Assembly (NCBI GenBank): GCA_000200715.1
Contig: DP000238.1
Span: 1,722,849-1,786,848, forward strand
Source of the DNA: Cenarchaeum symbiosum A
GTDB lineage: Archaea > Thermoproteota > Nitrososphaeria > Nitrososphaerales > Nitrosopumilaceae
Direction of reading: 5' to 3'
DNA length: 64,000 nt
A program made the position numbers and the translations under genes. The notes beneath the pieces were generated by a model, which saw only the letters and a program-made list of their open reading frames with translations, did not search any database and was not told where the DNA came from. Shown in pieces: positions 25,327 to 33,748 of the stretch. Position 1 is the stretch's first letter. The number at the start of each line of letters is the position of its first letter.

Positions 25327-26169
25327 ATGCCCGATGTAGAATGCACCGTCTGCAAGATGCGGAACTATGTCCCAGAGGGGGGAAAATGCACCGAATGCCT
25401 GTACAAATCCGAAGGCAGGGGGGAGATGATGGGGCCGCGGGAGTACTTGATAGAGAGGGCCATCTCTTCTGTGCGCACCATCGTGGGGATAGAGCGCATG
25501 TCTGCCATACTAGAATATGCGTGCATGCTGCTTGAGGTGCACGGAATGTCGTCCCCGTTTGTCCTTAGAGAAGGTCGCATTGACAAGGAGGAGCTTTATC
25601 AGGCCCTGCAGGACCTCGCATGCAGGGGGCACATGGAGGTAAAGGGCCCCGTAAAAGATGACACCGGTACAGGGGTCGAGGCCCCGCAGGCCTCCAAGTA
25701 CACAGAGCTTGTAAAGACGGGGCACCTTGACGGGTTGCCCGACAACATAGAATTCAGCCTGGTGGAGGAGCACTTTACCATCGATGATTCGCAGATAGGC
25801 CGCAAGATGGTACTTTTGGTAAGGGCCCTTAACTGCCATACTCCGAGAGATATACGCCGGCTTCCACTCAACCGCCACCCTCTCAAACTCACTAGAATCA
25901 TGGCCGAAAGCTCTTTCAGAATTAAGGGGCTCCTGTCCGGCCCCCCCACGAAATCGCCCGAATGGCTTTGCCCTGGACCGTGGGTTGCTACTCCGTACCG
26001 GAAGGCCGGAGATGACACCCACATAAGGAGGGTTTATTGGAAGTCCAAGGGCAAGACGATGCCGTCCGTCCCTCTTGGGACACTTCATGATTTAAAGGGC
26101 ATCCTCGAAAGATGGCCGGCCTTGGCCAAGCATGACTTCTCGGAAGCACATGAGGAGGCCAAAGTCTGA
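25327..26169 (+). CDS. Zinc-ribbon protein, first gene of zinc-ribbon/PIN module B
   Basis: A 280-residue protein with a clear zinc ribbon C6-x2-C9-x11-C21-x2-C24 at its N-terminus. The helical region has GPREYLIERAISS and AILEYACMLLEVHGM, followed by a winged-helix-like ELYQALQDLACRGHMEV and TIDDSQIGRKMVLLVRALN. These align in order with the protein at 10251-11015, so they are paralogues. The C-terminal 80 residues (PEWLCPGPWVATPY, RVYWKSKGKT) differ from the paralogue. A PIN gene follows with overlap, as in module A. Function unknown; a toxin-neutralising or RNA-guiding partner is one idea. Confidence 0.78.
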   Translation: MPDVECTVCKMRNYVPEGGKCTECLYKSEGRGEMMGPREYLIERAISSVRTIVGIERMSAILEYACMLLEVHGMSSPFVLREGRIDKEELYQALQDLACRGHMEVKGPVKDDTGTGVEAPQASKYTELVKTGHLDGLPDNIEFSLVEEHFTIDDSQIGRKMVLLVRALNCHTPRDIRRLPLNRHPLKLTRIMAESSFRIKGLLSGPPTKSPEWLCPGPWVATPYRKAGDDTHIRRVYWKSKGKTMPSVPLGTLHDLKGILERWPALAKHDFSEAHEEAKV

Positions 26170-26774
26170 CACGGGTCTACATTGATCCGGATCTGTATAT
26201 GGACTGGATTAGAGCGAACACACCGAAAGAGAGTATCGCGTACAATACACATGGCGGAGGGGCACCAGGCGGCAGGAACTCGAATGAGCATGCGCGTGCA
26301 GCAGAAGATGTGTTTGGTATGGTTGACAGGGGGATGTACCAGCTTGCAATATCGTATATTGTCATAATGGACGTATACCACAAGCTTACCCGGCCCTACG
26401 AGCCTCCAAAGAATGGGGAAGACACGAGACCCCCGGAGGACGAGTTGAGCCGGGCCGTCGAGGAGAGCTTCAGCCTGATCGAAGATTATCTTTTTTCCCT
26501 AGGCGGCAATGCATACCGCTTCGGAAGTGGGCCTGACGGGGGAGGCGAGTATGGAATGACTGAACTGGCAAGACGGGGCATGAGACATCTACCCCCGCAA
26601 CCCCGGTTAGACCCAGTAGAGGGGAGGAGTCTAAACAGCCTCCTGCCGGGAACCATGGACTATCTACACTTGCAGATTGCAGCGAAAGAATCATGTGGCA
26701 TATTCTTCACACGAGACTATAAAAAACTAAACCAGGGCAGATCTTTTAATCACATGAGAATCGAGATGGTATAG
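26166..26774 (+). CDS. PIN-like protein, second gene of zinc-ribbon/PIN module B, likely CTG start
   Basis: Read from CTG 26166, which overlaps the upstream TGA by 4 bp (CTGA), the 202-residue protein begins LTRVYIDPDLYMDWI and so contains the first PIN strand with its Asp. Later positions are ISYIVIMDVYHKL (Asp where PIN usually has Glu), MDYLHLQIAAKESCG and FFTRDYKKL. The only standard start, ATG 26199, would cut off the first acidic residue. It is the partner of the zinc-ribbon gene, matching the pair at 9661-11015. A long insertion (about residues 75-165) is rich in Pro, Gly and acidic residues. Confidence 0.72.
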   Translation: MTRVYIDPDLYMDWIRANTPKESIAYNTHGGGAPGGRNSNEHARAAEDVFGMVDRGMYQLAISYIVIMDVYHKLTRPYEPPKNGEDTRPPEDELSRAVEESFSLIEDYLFSLGGNAYRFGSGPDGGGEYGMTELARRGMRHLPPQPRLDPVEGRSLNSLLPGTMDYLHLQIAAKESCGIFFTRDYKKLNQGRSFNHMRIEMV

Positions 26775-27192
26775 ATTCGAGCGCGAAAAAAATGTCCCAT
26801 GGGGAATTCGCGCCCCAAACCAGCTCTTTACTGGAGACAAACTTTTGTTTCGGATGATACAGACCGGAAAATCATGGAGCCGCATGGCATTGAACAAAAG
26901 TGCGGCTACGGGATGGTGGAAACAGGATCATGCGGCAGATAAATGGGATTGTAGAACACCTGTACGAATGATCCGATATAATCATTTTTACGCCACAGGT
27001 ACGGAGGAATGTGGGCAGGTCCAGGCGATCATGCCGGCGAGCTCCCGTGCGGGCGTACTCTTGGCGCAGGCGCCCGGAGCCGCATCCGGCGCAGCTTCCT
27101 GTAAGAGACCATGGGGCCGCATGCGTTCATAATGCATGGATCTTTCGGCCTGAGGTCGTCAAACCCGTGCGTGGCGCAAACACTGCAAGAAA
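26775..27192. other. Intergenic stretch with no recognised gene
   Basis: The 418 bp after module B contain an inverted-repeat-like motif near 26782-26814 (gcgcg...cgcgcc) and no frame with gene-like composition. It could include the transcription stop of the PIN gene. No RNA gene was recognised. Confidence 0.4.
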
Positions 27193-27480
27193 CTATCTGC
27201 GGTTTATCTTGAATTCCCGGCGGGGCTTTTGCATGGACTGGAGTATCTGCTTGAGGTGCTCGTCGGATATCTTCCCGGCCAGCCTCCCCTGTGATGCGGC
27301 GTTTATCAGGTGGCTTTCGAGCGCAGCAGCAGTCTCGGGCTTTACCATCCTTATGTTGGAGAGGCGCATCCTGGCCTGCGGCTCGAGTATCTGCTTGAGG
27401 ATCGCCTCCTTCTGGGCGGACATCTCCGCCTCTCCGGGAACGTGCTCGGGCAGGGAGTCGTCGGGGTCCGTATAGCTCAT
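27193..27480 (-). CDS. PDCD5-family DNA-binding protein
   Basis: The 95-residue helical protein ends with the family signature ISDEHLKQILQSMQKPRREFKINRR and has the preceding EPQARMRLSNIRMVKPETAAALESHLI. Archaeal homologues of human PDCD5 are small nucleic-acid-binding proteins and are often found next to S19e, exactly as here (7-bp gap). Confidence 0.93.
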   Translation of the reverse strand: MSYTDPDDSLPEHVPGEAEMSAQKEAILKQILEPQARMRLSNIRMVKPETAAALESHLINAASQGRLAGKISDEHLKQILQSMQKPRREFKINRR

Positions 27481-27487
27481 CTCGTCA

Positions 27488-27940
27488 TCAAGAGTATACC
27501 TTTAGCTGCGGGTTCGTGGCGGCCATCTCCCCGAGTATCTCGGTCGAGAGCCGGTCCAGCTTCTGCATCCCCTGCCTGGAGACTATCCTGCCCTTTTTGT
27601 CCAGCTTTTCAATGTAGCCTAGCTTTTCGAGCCCGTGCACCGCGTTGCGTATTATGGCGCCGCCCGCCTTCCGGTGGTTTGCCGCGCCGTATCCGCGGGG
27701 CTTGCCTCCCCCGTACTCGCTGCGGAGCCCGTTTATCCCTATGGGCCCGTGCAGGTAGATCTTTCTCATCAGCGAGGCGCAGCGCGTGTGCCACCAGGCC
27801 CTGTCCTGCGGGGGCTTGTCCGCGTGCACGCCCGTCTTTACAAAGGGCACCCAGTCGGGCCGGGGCAGCTCCTCCTTTTTGAGGATCTCGGCCAGCCTCC
27901 CTATGAGGACGTCTGCCGGCACGTCATGCACTTTTGCCAT
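27488..27940 (-). CDS. rps19e: 30S ribosomal protein S19e
   Basis: The 150-residue protein begins MAKVHDVPADVLIGRLAE; a longer upstream frame is discarded because it runs through the rnp4 gene. Motifs are RPDWVPFVKTGVHADKPPQ, WWHTRCASLMRKIYLHGPIGI, GGKPRGYGAANHRKAGGAI and the C-terminal GRIVSRQGMQKLDRLS. It belongs to the archaeal/eukaryotic small subunit. Its first 17 bp overlap the end of rnp4. Confidence 0.96.
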   Translation of the reverse strand: MAKVHDVPADVLIGRLAEILKKEELPRPDWVPFVKTGVHADKPPQDRAWWHTRCASLMRKIYLHGPIGINGLRSEYGGGKPRGYGAANHRKAGGAIIRNAVHGLEKLGYIEKLDKKGRIVSRQGMQKLDRLSTEILGEMAATNPQLKVYS

Positions 27941-28298
27941 GGGACCGGGCATCCCTGCTAGTCTTATAAACCATCGATCCTTCGCGGCCCGGAATGCCGG
28001 CCCGGGGAAGCATCTTGCGGTTTGTGTGCCCACAAAAGCCGCACCTCACGCGGACCGACCTCTCGGGGCCCCCCACCCTGATCCTCGAGTGCACGCCGGG
28101 CGCGATAAAGCTCTTGCACTTTCTGCAGTAGGCCATCCGGAGCTCGTACGGCATCCGGACCCTGTGCCGCGTGCTTATCCTGCGCGCCATCTGCGCGTGC
28201 CGCCGCGACAGGGCAGGGTCGGTCCGCGCCAGCATGGCGGCGCTGTGCACCAGTATCTGCATTCTCTCGACGGCGATCATCCTCAGGGCGGGCTTCAT
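27924..28298 (-). CDS. rnp4: Ribonuclease P protein component 4 (Rpp21/Rpr2)
   Basis: The 124-residue basic protein has the Rnp4 pattern: ERMQILVHSAAMLARTDPALSRRH, ARRISTRHRVRMPYELRMAYCRKC and VRVRCGFCGHTNRKM, with a zinc site formed by CRKC and CGFC. It binds the RNase P RNA specificity domain with Rpp29. The last 17 bp overlap rps19e, forming an operon with S19e and PDCD5. Confidence 0.92.
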   Translation of the reverse strand: MKPALRMIAVERMQILVHSAAMLARTDPALSRRHAQMARRISTRHRVRMPYELRMAYCRKCKSFIAPGVHSRIRVGGPERSVRVRCGFCGHTNRKMLPRAGIPGREGSMVYKTSRDARSHGKSA

Positions 28299-28343
28299 GC
28301 GCGGCGAGATCCCCGGGCCCGCTTAAAAACCCCCGTCATTAGA

Positions 28344-28417
28344 TGCAGTCAGCGGGATTTGAACCCGCGTCGCAGGGTTGGAAACCCCGTATACTGACCA
28401 AGCTATACTATGACTGC
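28344..28417 (-). tRNA. tRNA-Gly (anticodon TCC)
   Basis: The minus strand folds into a 74-nt cloverleaf. The acceptor is GCAGTCA paired with TGACTGC, plus discriminator A. The D arm is closed by GTAT/ATAC. The anticodon stem CGGGG/CCCTG holds the loop TTTCCAA, giving anticodon TCC. The T arm is GCGGG-TTCAAAT-CCCGC. No intron is present and CCA is not encoded. Confidence 0.95.
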
Positions 28418-28440
28418 AACAGGGTGCCCTGCCCCGGATC

Positions 28441-29109
28441 CTACATAACTGTTTTTTCATACTCGTAGAGGATCCGCGCCAGGACCACGTGGGATTCCAG
28501 CGGGCGGCCCCCCACTGTATACGATTCGCCAAACAGCGCCCGGGCAGACTCTGAAAAGTGCCCCTTCTGGAAGCCGCCCACGACAAGGCATGTGTCGCCG
28601 TCCATCCGGGACGCCACGCCCTCGCATGTAGACGGGCTCCCCGCCGTCGAGAGCCCGATGGTCCTCTCTGCGTCGATTTTTTGGATCAGCCCTTTGAGGT
28701 CCAGCTTCTCCACTTTGAGCAGCATGTTCTCTCCCGCCATTATGGATCCCTCGAGCAGCAGCTTCTCCATGAGGCCCGCAAACCGGTGGTAGGACCGCGG
28801 CAGCCTGACGCCGCCGCCCACGCGTATCACCCTGTTTCCCGCAGTGTGGACGTATACCGCCAGCATCCCCTCGGTATACAGCGGCACGGACGTGGCCTCC
28901 AGCAGCGCAAAGTGGACAAGGTCCGGGCGGCCGCGCCTCACCTCGTCCTCCAGGCCCTTCATTGCGGCATAATGCCACGAGTTGTCCAGCAGAATCTCCC
29001 GTGGCCTCTTCCCCTCCCTTCTTGCCGACGCCCTGACCGACGGGTGCCGCGCCAGGGACTGCGGGACCAGCTCGAGCGCAGACTCGGCTATCACAAGCGA
29101 GAGGGTCAC
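28441..29109 (-). CDS. nep1: rRNA small-subunit pseudouridine N1-methyltransferase Nep1
   Basis: From GTG 29109 the protein has 222 residues and starts VTLSLVIAESALELVPQSL. Nep1 SPOUT features follow: REILLDNSWHYAAM, RGRPDLVHFALLEATSVPLY, YVHTAGNRVIRVGGGVRLPRSYHRFAGLMEKLL, VVGGFQKGHFS and ESYTVGGRPLESHVVLARILYEYE. The enzyme methylates a pseudouridine in 16S rRNA. The GTG overlaps the stop of the upstream gene (GTGA). The frame is open further upstream, but that part lies in the neighbour. Confidence 0.93.
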   Translation of the reverse strand: MTLSLVIAESALELVPQSLARHPSVRASARREGKRPREILLDNSWHYAAMKGLEDEVRRGRPDLVHFALLEATSVPLYTEGMLAVYVHTAGNRVIRVGGGVRLPRSYHRFAGLMEKLLLEGSIMAGENMLLKVEKLDLKGLIQKIDAERTIGLSTAGSPSTCEGVASRMDGDTCLVVGGFQKGHFSESARALFGESYTVGGRPLESHVVLARILYEYEKTVM

Positions 29110-30185
29110 AGGGGCGGCCCCGCCGCAAATGCATCCCACCCGGGCTTGGGGGCCCCGTCTGCTCCCAGCAGGCCGGCGCCGCATATGTACCCTTCAAGCC
29201 GCTGCAGAACAAACGTGCTGTTGCCTAATGTTATCGGGCCATCGTGCCCCGGATCCTCTATCCGGCATGATCCCTCCGGCCTGTCGTGCAATCTGTACCA
29301 GGTGACAAACTCCACATCATCCCTGTTCTCGGTATAGAACGAGAGCACCTCTTTTACGAACAGCGCCTGGTCCTCCTCCGAGCCGCCGGCCTCCCCGGCG
29401 GTGCTCCAGCTTACCTCGAACAGCGCCACCCTGCCCGGGGCGAGCCCCGACATCATGTCCAGGTCCGCCGCGGCTTCCTGTGGAGTCCTGTTGATCTCGT
29501 TTAGGGGGTCGGTGGGCCGGTACGTAAACGCCACAAAGTCGCCCCCGGAGAGCTCCGAGACGGTCCCCCCGAGGTTCTTGTTCAATACATTGTGCAGCTC
29601 AAACGAGTTGCCCATCTTTACCCCGGGGTGGGCCCCCTTTACCTTCCCGTATACCTCGTCAAAGAGGCCCGCATACGTGGGTATCTCCTGCTCCCTGTGC
29701 CGGAAATACTCGTCTGTTCCCGCCGCTATTATCACAGAATCTATTATGTGGTACCTGGAGAGCACGGTATCTAGGGTATCCGCCAGGCGGCTGCCCGGTA
29801 TCGACCGCAGGCCGGGATCCCCCAGCCAGTCCGGGAACGGCCCGAGTGTCCTGCCGTTAATCACCGACATATACAATGTGACCCGCATGCCGTGCCTCTC
29901 GTTTAGGCCCATTAGCGCGTCATAGCCCTCCCAGTCGTACCCGCCGGGCTCAGGCTCCAGGAGGTTCCAGAACATGTAGACGTTGCTCCTGCCCGCCCCT
30001 GCAGATGCGGCTTCTCTATACGCTTCATCGAGCTCCTGCAGTGTGACCTCGGGGCCCGGCGTGTTGATGACGAGGCCAAGGCCCGGGTCGGGGCCGTCCC
30101 CGCCGGTGCCGCCAGCCAGTATCGCAAGGGCCGCGCCGGCCGCGGCTGCCGCCCCCGCGCCGGCCAGAATTCCCCTCCTCACCAT
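29106..30185 (-). CDS. Exported glycoside-hydrolase-like TIM-barrel protein
   Basis: The 359-residue protein has an N-terminal twin-arginine start (MVRRGIL) and an alanine-rich hydrophobic segment, so it is exported, perhaps by Tat. The mature part resembles clan A glycoside hydrolases: NVYMFWNLLEPEPGGYDWEGYDALM, HGMRVTLYMS, a TDEYFRHRE segment, and ALFEVSWST, where the Glu could be the nucleophile, followed by EFVTWYRLHDRPEG. Which sugar it cleaves is not predictable. It overlaps nep1 by 4 bp, an odd partner for an rRNA enzyme. Confidence 0.7.
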   Translation of the reverse strand: MVRRGILAGAGAAAAAGAALAILAGGTGGDGPDPGLGLVINTPGPEVTLQELDEAYREAASAGAGRSNVYMFWNLLEPEPGGYDWEGYDALMGLNERHGMRVTLYMSVINGRTLGPFPDWLGDPGLRSIPGSRLADTLDTVLSRYHIIDSVIIAAGTDEYFRHREQEIPTYAGLFDEVYGKVKGAHPGVKMGNSFELHNVLNKNLGGTVSELSGGDFVAFTYRPTDPLNEINRTPQEAAADLDMMSGLAPGRVALFEVSWSTAGEAGGSEEDQALFVKEVLSFYTENRDDVEFVTWYRLHDRPEGSCRIEDPGHDGPITLGNSTFVLQRLEGYICGAGLLGADGAPKPGWDAFAAGPPL

Positions 30186-30223
30186 GCGGCGGGGGGCGCA
30201 GGCCGTAAAAAAAGTTGTGATGG

Positions 30224-32869
30224 CTAGCCCGAGGTGCAGCCGCTAAACCCGCACTCGATGCAGGTGCTGCAGCCCTCGGAGAAGACGAGGTGGTTCTTGC
30301 ACGTGGGGCAGAGGTCCTCCTCCGGCACCGTCTCGGTTATGTTGAGATCGACGGTGGGCGCCTCCTCGGTCGGCCCGGAGCTGAGCGCCGCGTTGACCTC
30401 CGTGCGCACGTACCGGTCCTGGATCTTCTCCACATATTCGGATATGTACAGGCTGGGGTACACGTCAAATGTCTTTTCCGAGTTCTCGCTTGCCATGTGG
30501 AGTACCTGCTTGTGCCTCGAGCCGTCCCTGTATACGGTCGTCCCCTTGAGGCCCAGCTCGTGGGCCAGCAGATACGACGCCTTGACGTCGTCTGCCGTGA
30601 CGTCGTTTGGCATGTTGATGGTCTTTGCTATTGCGTTTCCGATCCATTCCTGCCAGACGCTCTGCACCATCAGGTGGTCCGACCAGTGTATGTCCATTGC
30701 TGTGACGAATATCTTTTGCATCCACTCCGGTATCTCCTCGAGGCCGCGGAGGGACCCATAGTTCTCGGAGATCCTAGCCAGCAGGTCGTCGTTGTACAGC
30801 CCGTGCTCCTTGAGTATCTGCGCTATGATCTTGTTTGTGTAAAAGAACTTGCCCACGGTCACGCGCTTTTCAAAGACCAGCGCAAACGAGGGCTCCATGC
30901 CGTTGGAGCAGTCGGCCAGCATGGAGAGCGTCCCGGTCGGGGCGACGGTAGTGGTCAGGGCGTTGCGTATGCCGTGCCTCTTTATCTTGTCTATCAGCGC
31001 GTCCCAGTCGTATGTGTGCTCGTCCCGGGCGAGCTCGTAATAGCCAGCGACAGGTATCTTGCCCTCGGGGTATTCCGTCTGGGGGCAGAGCGGGAACTCG
31101 CCGCGCGATTTTGCGAGCGCGACGCTCTCCTCCATTGAATAGTATGTCAGCGCCTCGGCGAGCTTTGACTGCAGGTCATAGCCCTCCTTGGAGTTGTACG
31201 GTATGCGCAGCTTGTACAATAGATCGGCCACGCCCATCACGCCGAGCCCGATCCTTCTCGACTCCTTCGACGCCCGGTCTATCTCCTTTACAGGGTACAA
31301 GTTGACGTCTATCACATTGTCGAGGAACCTTGTCGTCTTGCGGATCATCTCCTCGTACCTCTGCCAGTCGAACTCGAACTCGCCGTCGGCCTTGCGCTTG
31401 ACAAGCCTTGCGAGGTTTATCGACCCGAGGTTGCACGATTCATACGGGTAGAGGCTCTGCTCGCCGCAGGGGTTTGTCGCCCGCAGGGCCCCGCCCATGG
31501 CCTTGGCAAGCACATTGTACTTGTTTATGTTGTCAAAGAATATCAGGCCAGGCTCGGCGCTCTTCCAGGCGGAATGGGCTATGAGGTCTATGAGCTGGTG
31601 GGCGCTTATCTCCCGCACGGGCTTGCCGGCGGTGCTCCTCAGCATGTACTTGCCCTCGCCGGGGCCCGCTAGCGCCTGCCAAAAGTCCTCCCAGACGCCC
31701 ACGCTCACGTTAAAGTTCTCGAGAATGCCCGCCTCGGTCTTGTTGGTGATGAATTTTTCCACGTCCGGATGCCACGCCTCGATTATGCCCATGTTGGCCC
31801 CCCGGCGCTTGCCGCCCTGCTTTACCACCTCGGTGACCGTGTTGATTATGTTCATGAATGAGACGGGCCCCGATGCCACGCCGGATGTAGATGCCACGAT
31901 GTCCCCCTCCTGGCGCAGGTCGGAATAGTTGATGCCGACCCCGCCGCCCGACTTGAATATCATCGCCGCATCGGATGTCGACTTCATTATGCCGCCCATG
32001 TCGTCGGGCATGTTCAATACAAAGCAGGCCGAGAGCTGTCCGAGCCTGCCGCCCGCGTTCATCATGGTGGGCGAGTTGGGGAGAAAGTCCTGCGAGGCCA
32101 TCAGCTCGTAATACTCGCTTATCCTCTCCGCATAATTGTTATGGCGCTTTGCTATTATCTGGGTCAGCAGGTCCTTGAAGCCCACCTTCATCTGGCCTTT
32201 TCCGGCCAGCGTCACATAGTGGTTTATGAGGGCCCGGAAGTGGTACTTGTTGAGGTAGTAATTTCCTATCTTGAACTTGCAGTCAAAGCTGTCCAGCTTG
32301 TCAAGGTAGCCGCGCGCCTCGCCCACGTCCTGCGGGTGCCTCCCCTCCTTGTCAAACAGCTCTGAATCGTACAACAGATCGCCCACTGAAATCAGGACCG
32401 CGACGCGCTCGAACAGCTCGGAGGGCCCCTCGGTTATCTCGCCCTTGTTGTTTCTCAATAGATAGCGCGATGCGAGCACCCTGAGCGAGTTGAGGTCAAA
32501 GCTCTTTGCAACAGGATCCAGCGCCTTTGCGTTTAGCAGCCGGAGCTTTTCGTCGCGGATCTTTCTGCGCTCGTGGCGGTACAGTATGTACGCCTTTGCT
32601 ATCTCGCTGTGGCCGCTCTCTATCAGGGTGGATTCCACCATGTCCTGTATGTCCTCGACGCTGGGGGGTATCGAGATCGAAAAGCCCTGCTGGACCAGCT
32701 TCTTGACCACGCCGTGCGCCAGCTCGCTTGCCAGATCGTGATCGGCCTCGGAGGTTGCCGCTAGCGCCTTGGATATCGCGTTGGTTATCTTGTCCATGTT
32801 GAAGTTGTCCAGCGTCCCGTTCCGCTTCCGGATTGCCCCGATCGTACTCCCTATGGTAGAATTATCCAA
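30224..32869 (-). CDS. nrdJ: Ribonucleoside-diphosphate reductase, adenosylcobalamin-dependent (class II)
   Basis: The 881-residue protein (TTG start) has an N-terminal ATP-cone (IRKRNGTLDNFNMDKITNAI, about residues 13-105). The catalytic barrel carries NSPTMMNAGGRLGQLSACFVL, KSGGGVGINYSDLR, the NPCGEQSLYPYESCNLGSINL active site and APTGTLSMLADCSNGMEPSF. A C-terminal zinc ribbon CPTCKNHL...CSTCIECG ends the protein. No NrdB-like gene is adjacent, and the layout is typical of cobalamin-dependent enzymes. It converts ribonucleotides to deoxyribonucleotides. The next minus-strand gene upstream is the HTH/ATP-cone/NRDD-like protein, which may regulate it. Confidence 0.92.
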   Translation of the reverse strand: MDNSTIGSTIGAIRKRNGTLDNFNMDKITNAISKALAATSEADHDLASELAHGVVKKLVQQGFSISIPPSVEDIQDMVESTLIESGHSEIAKAYILYRHERRKIRDEKLRLLNAKALDPVAKSFDLNSLRVLASRYLLRNNKGEITEGPSELFERVAVLISVGDLLYDSELFDKEGRHPQDVGEARGYLDKLDSFDCKFKIGNYYLNKYHFRALINHYVTLAGKGQMKVGFKDLLTQIIAKRHNNYAERISEYYELMASQDFLPNSPTMMNAGGRLGQLSACFVLNMPDDMGGIMKSTSDAAMIFKSGGGVGINYSDLRQEGDIVASTSGVASGPVSFMNIINTVTEVVKQGGKRRGANMGIIEAWHPDVEKFITNKTEAGILENFNVSVGVWEDFWQALAGPGEGKYMLRSTAGKPVREISAHQLIDLIAHSAWKSAEPGLIFFDNINKYNVLAKAMGGALRATNPCGEQSLYPYESCNLGSINLARLVKRKADGEFEFDWQRYEEMIRKTTRFLDNVIDVNLYPVKEIDRASKESRRIGLGVMGVADLLYKLRIPYNSKEGYDLQSKLAEALTYYSMEESVALAKSRGEFPLCPQTEYPEGKIPVAGYYELARDEHTYDWDALIDKIKRHGIRNALTTTVAPTGTLSMLADCSNGMEPSFALVFEKRVTVGKFFYTNKIIAQILKEHGLYNDDLLARISENYGSLRGLEEIPEWMQKIFVTAMDIHWSDHLMVQSVWQEWIGNAIAKTINMPNDVTADDVKASYLLAHELGLKGTTVYRDGSRHKQVLHMASENSEKTFDVYPSLYISEYVEKIQDRYVRTEVNAALSSGPTEEAPTVDLNITETVPEEDLCPTCKNHLVFSEGCSTCIECGFSGCTSG

Positions 32870-33033
32870 CTATAACCACGCATGATGTGCCATCTATATG
32901 CATTATTAAGAATTACCATGATCCAAAGCTCAAAAAAAATTTACCGTCGGTTGACGCGCGCAACGTCACGGATTTGGTCCAATATTTTTGACACCGCTAC
33001 TATAAAATCAGAGGCGGTCCCGCACGCACGGCC

Positions 33034-33192
33034 GATCAGAGTATGTTGGAGGACTTGCAGCGGGGGCACCTGCCCTCAAGCCTGCCGGCCGATCAGAGTA
33101 TGTTGGAGGACTTGCAGCGGGGGCACCTGCCCTCAAGCCTGCCGGCCGATCAGAGTATGTTGGAGGACTTGCAGCGGGGGCACCTGCCCTCA
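33034..33192 (-). repeat. Three tandem 57-bp repeats duplicating the 3' end of the NRDD-like gene
   Basis: The word gatcagagtatgttggagg starts at 33034, 33091 and 33148, a period of exactly 57 bp. The unit encodes the zinc-knuckle end GRLEGRCPRCKSSNIL plus its TGA stop. Only the copy at 33148 is part of the gene; the other two follow the stop codon. The copies are essentially identical, so the duplication is recent. Confidence 0.95.
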
Positions 33193-33704
33193 AGCCTGCC
33201 GTCCTTGTACCCGCAGCCCCCGCAGATCGATACCGGCTTTACGGGCCGGAACCGGGCGATCAGGCCGGCGGTCCTCTCCAGGACCTCCCTGATCTTGCCA
33301 TCATCCGCGTCCCTGTCCAGGGGCAGCATGACCAGCAGCCCCCCGTTGAGCATCTTGGAGAGCCTGTTGCACTCGGCTATGCCGTCGCTCTTTGCAGTGT
33401 ACTGCTCGCCTGAGTCAAGCACGACCCCCTCTGAATAGGTCTCCACCGTCTTGAGGGCCGAGTTCTTGCCGTACTTTTCGCCGTCCAGGACGGCAAAGCG
33501 CGACGCGCCGCCGCCTTCCGTCATGGATATGCGCACGTCATCGCCGAGCTCCTTGCCCTTTTTCTTTGCCACGTCGACTGCCGTCTCGACCACCTTGTGC
33601 AGTATCTCCCTGCCCGCCTTGTCGTTTTCGTACCCCAGCACGTTAAAGACCGCCTCGCGCAGGCCCACCAGGTTGACCGTCAGGGTGACAGAGCCCCTCT
33701 GCAT
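33150..33704 (-). CDS. NRDD-like C-terminal part, separated by a frame change from the gene upstream
   Basis: ATG 33704 gives 184 residues, but the same frame is open and homologous upstream to about 33775 (EGVSDLTRRGLNPLLARNSQYMQRGS). It matches the C-terminal half of anaerobic ribonucleotide reductase-like (NRDD) domains: SVTLTVNLVGLREAVFNVLGY, SMTEGGGASRFAVLDGEKYG, YSEGVVLDSGEQYTAKSDGIAE and a zinc knuckle CGGCGY...CPRC. The protein stops directly after the knuckle, so the glycyl-radical segment of true NrdD is missing and it cannot be a standard class III reductase. It most likely forms one protein with 33749-35227 through a -1 shift, or the gene is broken. Confidence 0.65.
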   Translation of the reverse strand: MQRGSVTLTVNLVGLREAVFNVLGYENDKAGREILHKVVETAVDVAKKKGKELGDDVRISMTEGGGASRFAVLDGEKYGKNSALKTVETYSEGVVLDSGEQYTAKSDGIAECNRLSKMLNGGLLVMLPLDRDADDGKIREVLERTAGLIARFRPVKPVSICGGCGYKDGRLEGRCPRCKSSNIL

Positions 33705-33748
33705 GTACTGGCTGTTCCTTGCCAGAAGGGGGTTGAGCCCGCGCCGCG

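Noticed and set aside
30224-30320. C-terminal zinc ribbon of the reductase read as evidence for an anaerobic NrdD enzyme
   Set aside because: The active-site block and overall layout fit the cobalamin-dependent class II enzyme, many of which also end in a cysteine-rich segment.
33034-33192. 57-bp repeats considered as a CRISPR array or iteron origin
   Set aside because: No spacers; the unit is a copy of a gene's coding end with its stop codon.
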